Shown here piece by piece: positions 53,042 to 59,873 of a DNA stretch of 64,000 nt (the first letter of the stretch is position 1; the number at the start of each line of letters is the position of its first letter). The notes below the pieces were generated by a model. The model saw only the letters and a program-made list of their open reading frames with translations, was not told where the DNA came from and searched no databases. Both the position numbers and the translations under genes were made by a program. The stretch is taken from assembly GCA_036381435.1 (NCBI GenBank), contig DASVCW010000038.1:67243-131242 (forward strand). Direction: 5' to 3'. The stretch comes from Fodinibius sp036381435. GTDB lineage: Bacteria > Bacteroidota > Rhodothermia > Balneolales > Balneolaceae.

Positions 53042-53782
53042 TTAAGATTCGGGGTAGGTTATTTGTGGCTGGGGCAGACCGCTGGCATCAATCTCAGTTA
53101 CAACATACGGATCTACAATAGAAAGTACATTGCCGGGCGATCTAACCACATCCAGTCCGTTTTCATCGATGATATTATCATCTTCCATAGTACCTATTAA
53201 ATCACGAATAGCCGCGGCATGACGCGCTTCAACCGATACAATTTTGCCGGCAACCAGTAACTTTTTGGGATCTTGGATTAAATGAGCCGCCCCGTTATAG
53301 GCCGAAACTCCTAAATCTTCAAATGTCCGGGCGGTTTGGAGTACCATTGCCCGGTCGCTAAAATCAATGGAACTAAAATCTACTTCTAAGGGCGGTATAG
53401 CACTGGAGCCCAGCTCGGCATTGTAAAAGTCGCGATGAGCGATCTCGTGGCTTCGGAGATCTTCTAAAACGCTGCCTTCATCGGCTGACATGTTACTGTA
53501 AGCATTCTCCAAAACCTGAATATAAAAAGCGGCTTCAAGTTGTTCCAAAGCATAAGCATAGTTTAAAATGCCGATATCTCCCGAACCTAAATCAACAGTA
53601 TCCGCTTTCGAACTCGGACCGGTTCCGGGTTTACCTTCTGTTTGGGTCATTACGGGTGATTCGTCACAACCGTAAAGCCCAACAGCTACTGCTGTTACAG
53701 CAGATGCTCCGGCATACTTGAAGAAGTTTTTGCGCGATATAGCATTCTTTTTCCTGGCAGGCATGTTGTTTTTGTCTGACAT
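53042..53782 (-). CDS. Ferritin-like (PF13668-type) exported lipoprotein, first of pair
   Basis: 246 aa. N-terminus with SRKNFFK (residues 16-22), matching the Tat motif SRRxFLK but with RK, then a hydrophobic AGASAVTAVAVGLYGC, so it is probably a Tat-exported lipoprotein with lipidated Cys39. Ferritin-like helices: ILNYAYALEQLEAAFYIQVL, LRSHEIAHRDFYNAEL, ARTFEDLGVSAYNG and GKIVSVEARHAAAIRDLIG, with the E...ExxH...E...ExxH layout. GAGAGG precedes the ATG by 6 nt. It and the 52215 gene form an operon; the tat genes lie 3-4 kb away. Metal binding is inferred. Confidence 0.8.
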   Translation of the reverse strand: MSDKNNMPARKKNAISRKNFFKYAGASAVTAVAVGLYGCDESPVMTQTEGKPGTGPSSKADTVDLGSGDIGILNYAYALEQLEAAFYIQVLENAYSNMSADEGSVLEDLRSHEIAHRDFYNAELGSSAIPPLEVDFSSIDFSDRAMVLQTARTFEDLGVSAYNGAAHLIQDPKKLLVAGKIVSVEARHAAAIRDLIGTMEDDNIIDENGLDVVRSPGNVLSIVDPYVVTEIDASGLPQPQITYPES

Positions 53783-53970
53783 GTGTTACCTCTCTTTTTG
53801 GGTTGACTCTCTATTGATTAAAGTTTAATACTTATAATGAATATTTTAATCAGTCAATACTAATAGTCCGCTCATGATAAAATGATAATTTATTATGTAG
53901 CATAATTACGTTATTTCCTTAAACTGCTGTTCTTTAAATAGTTAAATGGGTATTTATGTTCCGCTTTTTC

Positions 53971-55047
53971 TTAGATTTTTTTAACCTCAGTGCTTTTTAT
54001 ATGGTCGAGATGAATATCATCCAGATTCCAGCCGTTACTTTTTAGAAAGCCGTAAAACAAATACCTTCTTTGTTGAATGGTAGAAGTATCTTCTTCACTA
54101 AAACTTGGTTCATCGATAAGCGAAATATTTTGCGCTTTAAGTTTTTCGCGGTTTGGAGCTAATTTTTTGTCATGCTGAAATTCCGTTACAAAATTAGTTT
54201 CAATGGTAATTAAAAAATTTCTTATAGCATTGCGCAGGGGACGAATATCATCTTCTACCGAGGGATCTTTATCAACCTGATATTTGATGATAGTTAAGGC
54301 TTCATCAAGATTAAATAAGTTAACAGGCAGGGAATCTTCAGTTGAAAGGCTGGCAAAGTAGTGTGAAAGGGGATAGGCATAATGGTTTTGATTAAGCCTG
54401 TTGATCTTTTTTTGAAGATGAGGAATCAACCTAACTAACCTTGAAAAACTGCCGCCGCTGTAGGTATTGATCACAATTTCTTCGGCAGATTTGCCCAGAT
54501 TTGAAATGAAAAGGCTCAATGTTCTTTTATCTAGCACAGCCGAAGCAACATTTACGAGATAGGATATGGTAGTGGTGATAAAAATAAAACCGCTGAAAGA
54601 AAATACTACCACCACCATTTGCCATGCACCATTTGTGGGCTTAAAGTCACCATTGCCCAAGGTTGTAAGGATGTAGCCGCTAAAATATAATCTGTTTACC
54701 CAATTGGCCGGTTCACTGGTAGAAGTATGAACGATAGATATTTCACTGCTTGAAAGTATCAGGAAGAAACCAATCCATAACAGGCCGATCCAAAGGCAGG
54801 TGAGGATAAGAATATGTGCGACGCCTGAAAAACTAAGTATAATTCTGCGGCCGGTACGCCTGTTCGCAAAAAGAAAAACAGAAGAAATAATATTGGTGAC
54901 AGTTTTCGTCAGAGGGCCTGCCCCTCTGAAAGACAAGGTAGTGTAGAAAAAGTCAAAAGCCGCGAAAACGGTAAGGAGTACGCCCAACGAAATAAAGAGA
55001 TAAAATTCGATCATGACGGCATAGTGAATAGCTTTAAATACTCTCAA
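53971..55047 (-). CDS. Two-pore-helix-type ion channel protein (K+ channel-like)
   Basis: 358 aa. Membrane segments at about 12-36, 50-62 (short), 70-100 and 142-170. The pore region RLYFSGYILTTLGNGDFKPTNGAWQM places the selectivity filter T-L-G-N-G-D at 129-134, where classic K+ channels have T-V-G-Y-G-D. The inner helix VVVVFSFSGFIFITTTISYLVNVASAVLDKR has the gating Gly. The C-terminal 180 residues are cytoplasmic, helical and lack an RCK/TrkA-N nucleotide fold that I can see. Selectivity is unclear because of the Asn in the filter. Single gene, preceded by a 290-bp gap with inverted ATCATTCCTG/CAGGAATGAT arms. Confidence 0.75.
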   Translation of the reverse strand: MRVFKAIHYAVMIEFYLFISLGVLLTVFAAFDFFYTTLSFRGAGPLTKTVTNIISSVFLFANRRTGRRIILSFSGVAHILILTCLWIGLLWIGFFLILSSSEISIVHTSTSEPANWVNRLYFSGYILTTLGNGDFKPTNGAWQMVVVVFSFSGFIFITTTISYLVNVASAVLDKRTLSLFISNLGKSAEEIVINTYSGGSFSRLVRLIPHLQKKINRLNQNHYAYPLSHYFASLSTEDSLPVNLFNLDEALTIIKYQVDKDPSVEDDIRPLRNAIRNFLITIETNFVTEFQHDKKLAPNREKLKAQNISLIDEPSFSEEDTSTIQQRRYLFYGFLKSNGWNLDDIHLDHIKSTEVKKI

Positions 55048-55069
55048 AGATCAAAAGGGAAAATGTTGC

Positions 55070-55142
55070 TATATCATTCCTGCTTGCTCCATCCGATAGC
55101 TGCTTTTGCCAATAGATGGATCGAGAAGGACAGGAATGATTT
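55070..55142. repeat. Inverted repeat upstream of the ion channel gene
   Basis: ATCATTCCTG (55072-55082 region) and CAGGAATGAT (55131-55140) are inverted and about 50 nt apart, enclosing CTCCATCCGATAGC..GCCAATAGATGGATCGAG with inner CCATC/GATGG arms. A large hairpin is possible. The rest of 55048-55337 shows no gene. Confidence 0.55.
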
Positions 55143-55337
55143 GTCGTCCGATGAGAATGTCTCCGAAAAAAATGAGAAAATGAGAATGTTAAAGGCAATC
55201 TGATGATTGATCTCCGGGCCCACATCTTAAATCAAAAATCGTAATCCTTGTTCTAAATCATGCTCCTTCGATTGCAGAATAAGGATCAACAATTGAAGAT
55301 TTTTGATTTTCAAATATGCTGGTAGATGGAAATATTT

Positions 55338-56018
55338 CTACCGTCCGTTCACCAAAGCGTAAACTAAAATATTCGTACCCATTCGAAGTGCTTTTTGACG
55401 AAGAGCCGCGGGATCATTATGCACCTCAGGATTTGCCCAGCCATCAGCCAGGTTTGTTTCGTAAGTGTAGAAAAGGACCAGCCGTCCCTCACGAAATATA
55501 CCAAATCCTTGTGGGGCTTTGCCGTCATGTTTATGAATTTTAGGCAGTCCCTTGGGGAAATCAAACACTTGATGATAAATCGGATGATTGAACGGAAGCT
55601 CTGTTAACTTTTCATCAGGATATATCTTCTTAATCATTTCACGAAAATGCTTGTCGAGCCCATAATCATCATCCACATATAAAAAACCGCCGTTGTCAAG
55701 ATATTCCCGCAGATTTGATGCCTCTGCCTGGCTGATACTAATGTTTCCGTGTCCCGTCAGAAAAGCAAAAGGATAATTAAAAAGATCACGGCTACCCAGA
55801 GCCACATCACTATAATCGGCATTGATCGAGATAGGAATTTGCTGTGCAGCAAACTCTGCCAGATTTTTGAGTGATGATGGATTATTATACCAATCACCCC
55901 CACCGCGGTATTTTATACGCGCAAGCTGAACCTGCTCCGACTGCTGGGCAAACAGGGGAGATGCCAAAATGCTTATCAAACCCAAAATACAAATTACTAA
56001 AAGAGATTTTCTAAACAT
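55338..56018 (-). CDS. DUF4159 domain protein, exported
   Basis: 226 aa. Signal peptide 1-24 (ILASPLFAQ). The mature protein begins VQLARIKYRGGGDWYNNPSSLKNLAEFAAQ and carries FAFLTGHGNISISQAEASNLREYLDNGGFLYVDDDYGLDKHFREMI, a glutamine-amidotransferase-like Rossmann core typical of DUF4159, and ends with FYTYETNLADGWANPEVHND...ALRMGTNILVYALVNGR. The family is found near gliding or outer-membrane genes in Bacteroidota, with no established reaction. It lies 31 bp after the DUF4249 gene, so the order TonB receptor, DUF4249, DUF4159 looks like one operon. Confidence 0.85.
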   Translation of the reverse strand: MFRKSLLVICILGLISILASPLFAQQSEQVQLARIKYRGGGDWYNNPSSLKNLAEFAAQQIPISINADYSDVALGSRDLFNYPFAFLTGHGNISISQAEASNLREYLDNGGFLYVDDDYGLDKHFREMIKKIYPDEKLTELPFNHPIYHQVFDFPKGLPKIHKHDGKAPQGFGIFREGRLVLFYTYETNLADGWANPEVHNDPAALRQKALRMGTNILVYALVNGR

Positions 56019-56049
56019 ATAATAAGTATAAGTTACAGGTGAATGAAGT

Positions 56050-56942
56050 TTAGTCCTTCAACCTTTTCTTTATAAAAACAGTATTTGTGTCACTGTTCAT
56101 ACTTCCAAAAATACCGATTCCGCCGTTTATATTGTAATTAGCATTTCGAATTTCACCCGTAATAAATTGCAGGCCGCTTGTTTGTACATTCTGTGAACGC
56201 AAAAAATCATAGATATTGTCATCTATAGCATTAATAATGATCTTATTTTCACCGTAAAAAGCCACAGAAAGCCAGGGTATGAGCAGCGTTAGGGTTTCAT
56301 CATCATTCCGCATCAAACTTTTTTCATTAATAATGCCGGATGAATTAATGAAATAGCTTTTGGCAAGATTTCCTTGCTCTATGACCAGCTCAGCATAAAA
56401 AGGCGTTAAATTAGCCGAATCGGGCTCAACTGCATTTACGGTAAAGATATAAAACGCCTGCCGGCCGGGATAAAAACTTGGAGTCATTGTAACTTCAATC
56501 TGTTGCTCGCCTTGATAAACATAGTTGCCATCCACTTCATTTACGGTTTTAAAATCGCCCGGCACCCGTGTTTTGGCTTCAATAATATCTCCATTTTGCA
56601 GGGTGATGTAAAGCTGATACGAGCGGTTTGCACGCACTTTTACTGTAGTATCAACGGGGTGATAGGTTCCGCTTCCATAATATAGGTAGCGTTCAGCAAT
56701 TGAACTGTCTGCTTTGAGCAGGCGGACTTCAACCCGGGCATTTTTAACGTACTGTTCACTTAGTTTATACTCCCGGTTAATAGGTGAGGTGGTAGAAAGC
56801 CTGATAAAAGGCAGCGGACGATTTGCAATAAGATAAGTCTCAACTACATATAACTCGCGGTAACCATCCTGCTTATAGTTATAAATGTCGCATCCTGCTA
56901 AAAAAATAAGCTGATCAGTAATATTTTACAGCACTTCATCAT
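56050..56942 (-). pseudogene. DUF4249 lipoprotein gene with apparent frameshift in a T7 tract
   Basis: The coding strand begins ATGATGAAG (56942 downward), 2 nt after the receptor stop, and reads MMKCCKILLISLFF then TAG. In the frame reached by adding one T to the T7 tract (A7 on the plus strand, 56900-56906) it continues LAGCDIYNYKQDGYRELYVVETYLIANRPLPFI without a stop to 56050, so the repaired protein has a perfect lipobox FLAGC with Cys18 and about 297 residues. The long frame itself has a stop just before AATATTACTGATCAG and no ATG/GTG/TTG in reach of the signal. A GTG at 56637 would give only a signal-less C-terminal 195 aa. The frame may be phase-variable, frameshifted by ribosomes, really broken, or a sequencing error. 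Partner lipoprotein of the upstream TonB receptor. Confidence 0.8.
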
Positions 56943-56944
56943 TT

Positions 56945-59197
56945 TTAAAAATGTAGTGAATATGAAATAGAGGGAAGTAGCGGCAAGAGCTGAATGGGCT
57001 TTCGGCCAGCAGGATTTTTACTCAAATCATAATCATAGAACCAGATATTGCGGCGTGAATAAACATTGATTACTTCAAACTTCCATTCTGTTTCTCCAAG
57101 TCCAAAGAAGCTGCCTTTGCGGCTAATTGCCAAATCGAGACGGTGATAAGCAGGAAGCCGCGAGGCATTAACACGACCTGAAATTAACAGGTGATGGTCA
57201 GTGGCAGAAGTTGGCAGTTCAAAGATGGTTGTACGGCCAAGCGGCTTGGTATAGGCCTGGCCTGTAGCATAGTTAAATACAGCAGAGAGTGACCAATGTG
57301 GATTTAACTCATAGCTAATAACTGCACTTAAACTGTGCCTGCGATTATAGTTTGGCGTAAAGAATCGGGCGCTCCCGTTTTCAGCCAAGGGGGTATTAAT
57401 ATGAGGAAATTTTCTGCGCGTGATGCTAAAAGTATATCCGGCAAAACCGCTAAGTTTTTCGATGTGATATTTGAATAATAATTTAGCACCGTAGGCATAG
57501 CCTTCACCAAAATAGAAGAGTTCCTGATAGGGAATTCCCGCGCGGTCGGGCAGAAAGGGATCAGGCTCAAACAGATCTTTCATGGAGCGATAGTACACTT
57601 CCAGGTCCAGCCGGTATTTTTCACTAAAAATAGATTTTATTCCAAATACATACTGATTTCCATAAGCGGGCGGCACGCCTTCACCAGCGGTAAGCCACAT
57701 ATCAAAGCCAGTGAAGGCCTCATTAGAAATGAGTGTCATAAATTGAGTATAACGTCCAAAAGCTGCCTGGAAATGAAGGTGATCGGTTGGAAGAAATTCA
57801 AGAGCAAACCGGGGTTCGACACGCAAATAATGTCCCTTGCTGAAACCGTTTAGGCGAACACCCGGTGTGATTCTCCATTGCCCCGAGATACTCCATTGAT
57901 CCTGAATATAAAAAGAGGCGTATTTTGCCCGAATGGTTGAAGCGAAGATCTGCCGTCTGTCAAATTCATCCCGAAGTTTCAAGATGAGCGAGCCTAAACG
58001 AAAGCCGGTGGTAATTTTGTGATCGGCATTCGGGAAATATGTAACATCACCCTTAAAAGAAAAATCAAAGATATCATTGAAACGTTTGAAACGGGTGGAT
58101 GCAAGCTTAAAGGACGGAGCGTTAAAGTAATGAGAACCGGTAAGGGTGAAGGTTGAAAATATATCCTTTGAAAAAGCATGATGCCAGGAACCGCTAAAAA
58201 TACGATTGCCGTAATTCAGAGAAACATCGGATTTTTCGGCCAGGGGGAATTGCAGATCATCCATGCCTGAGTAAAATGAAAGGGAAAAATGATTATCAGC
58301 GTTAGAATGAACGATTATTTTGCCATTTATATCCCTAAAGTAAAAGCTGTTGGGTATGCTGTCGGTGGATTTTTGAAGTACGGATAGCAGGGGCTCCAGG
58401 GTTGAGCGGCGCCCGGCAAGCATCCATGACCCGTTCTTGAATCTGCCTCCAATCGAAGCTCGTGAAGCCAATAACCCGAAAGTAGCGGAGGCCTGAAACT
58501 CATCCTGCTTAACGGTTGTATTAGAAATGGAAAGGACCGAGCCTAAGCGTCCGCCAAATTTGGCGGGATAGGCCCCTTTATAAAGACGAATATCGGCTAC
58601 GGCACCGGGATTAAAAGTGGAGAAAAAGCCAAAAAAATGGGATGGATTATAAATAACAGCGCCGTCAAGAAGAATCAGCGTTTGGTCGGGACTTCCGCCC
58701 CGTATATAAAGGCTGCTGGAGAAATCGGAAGCTGCTTTTACACCCGGCCTTAGCTGTATGGAACGAAAGACGTCAGCTTGAAAAACGGTGGGCATCTTTT
58801 TAATGAATTCTGTTTTGATGTGGGCTGCACCAATAGAATAAGAACTTTCTTGTTGCGACCGGACGACGACTTCACCCAGCCGGTAACCGATCGGTTTTAA
58901 CTGAATGTCGAATTGCAGGCGTTCATTCTGTTTAAGTTTTATCCTCTTTTCAAAATGTTGATAGCCAACAAAAGAAATTACCACGGTATAGGCCCCTTCC
59001 CTAAGGTTTGTTAACCTAAAATAACCTGCGGTATCGGTAGTCGTTCCCTTTTGAACTCCCTTTAGTTTAATATTTGCAGAAACAAGAATTTTGCCGGTCT
59101 TGGCATCACTCACATAACCGTCAATTGAAGTCCTCACCTGGGAAAAAACGGTGAGAGGCAAAAATAAAAGTATACACAGTGAAGTAATATAACTCAC
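56945..59197 (-). CDS. TonB-dependent receptor (DUF4249-associated type)
   Basis: 750 aa. Signal peptide 1-19 (LPLTVFSQ). CarboxypepD_reg-like domain at about 22-105 (TSIDGYVSDAKTGKILVSANIKLKG...FVGYQHFEKR). Plug 108-240: GEVVVRSQQESSYSIGAAHIKTEFIKKMPTVFQADVFRSIQLRPGVKA...LYIRGGSPDQTLILLDGAVIYNPSHFFGFFSTFNPGAVADIRLYKGAYPAKFGGRLGSVLSI. The barrel ends SISYSLHF. Same class as the receptor at 30147. A DUF4249 gene starts 2 nt after its stop, and DUF4159 follows, so it heads a three-gene minus-strand unit. Substrate unknown. Confidence 0.92.
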   Translation of the reverse strand: MSYITSLCILLFLPLTVFSQVRTSIDGYVSDAKTGKILVSANIKLKGVQKGTTTDTAGYFRLTNLREGAYTVVISFVGYQHFEKRIKLKQNERLQFDIQLKPIGYRLGEVVVRSQQESSYSIGAAHIKTEFIKKMPTVFQADVFRSIQLRPGVKAASDFSSSLYIRGGSPDQTLILLDGAVIYNPSHFFGFFSTFNPGAVADIRLYKGAYPAKFGGRLGSVLSISNTTVKQDEFQASATFGLLASRASIGGRFKNGSWMLAGRRSTLEPLLSVLQKSTDSIPNSFYFRDINGKIIVHSNADNHFSLSFYSGMDDLQFPLAEKSDVSLNYGNRIFSGSWHHAFSKDIFSTFTLTGSHYFNAPSFKLASTRFKRFNDIFDFSFKGDVTYFPNADHKITTGFRLGSLILKLRDEFDRRQIFASTIRAKYASFYIQDQWSISGQWRITPGVRLNGFSKGHYLRVEPRFALEFLPTDHLHFQAAFGRYTQFMTLISNEAFTGFDMWLTAGEGVPPAYGNQYVFGIKSIFSEKYRLDLEVYYRSMKDLFEPDPFLPDRAGIPYQELFYFGEGYAYGAKLLFKYHIEKLSGFAGYTFSITRRKFPHINTPLAENGSARFFTPNYNRRHSLSAVISYELNPHWSLSAVFNYATGQAYTKPLGRTTIFELPTSATDHHLLISGRVNASRLPAYHRLDLAISRKGSFFGLGETEWKFEVINVYSRRNIWFYDYDLSKNPAGRKPIQLLPLLPSISYSLHF

Positions 59198-59873
59198 TCT
59201 AAACCGAACAACTCTTGATTATAGTTTTAGGTTTTAATTGATCAAGAAGTATGCCAGAGTGAGTTGCAAAGGTTCTTTTAAACCTTACTGCTGCTTTAAA
59301 ACATTTGAAGCAGTAAGTTTGAATGCAAAAACAGTTATGATTGAGGAAAACATTACCCTAACTAAAAAGGGTTGTGTAATTTATGTACAAGTTATAAGCG
59401 GTATAAAATATTGTTATTAAATAAGTTATATGAATAGTATCTGCCGTATTTAAGCCTAAAAATTTTAGAAAAAATTAAAGATATAAGACTTTGAAGGGTG
59501 TCGGGGAAAGTGTTCCTTCACAAAAAATAAAAACCAAACTTATCTAGGTGTTAAACTATAATTCCAATTATACTCGTAACTGCCCCCTTTCTGCCATAGG
59601 CATCCTTCGGAAGAAGAGGTAAGGGGGATGGCACTTTTCTAATCACGTTAAAACTTAACTTCACAAACAACGCTGTTAGGTCCTTTAGACGCTTACAGGT
59701 TGTTTTAGAAGTTAACGACTAAAATATGTTAAGGCATTTTACTTCTTATATTTAAAGTAGTGTTCGAAAAGCTGATCTGGAGAAGGGTCAGAAGGATTAT
59801 TTTTATCGAAAATGAACATATAGATTATTTATCTTGATGCTTAATTTTTTCAACAGATAAATGAAGCTAAAAG
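59198..59873. other. 676-bp gap: one family C repeat, one weak hairpin, no gene
   Basis: CTTACTGCT (59284-59292) / AGCAGTAAG (59309-59317) can form a hairpin with a 16-nt loop. TGCCCCCTTTCTGCCATAGGCATCCTTCGG..AGGTAAGGGGG (59581-59628) is a family C copy with CCCCCTT/AAGGGGG arms. A 60-codon frame at 59238-59420 has no recognisable features. The AT-rich end should hold the lysAC promoter. Confidence 0.5.

Noticed and set aside
59238..59420. 60-codon frame upstream of lysAC
   Set aside because: Composition like the surrounding AT-rich spacer, includes a hairpin, and shows no domain or start signal.
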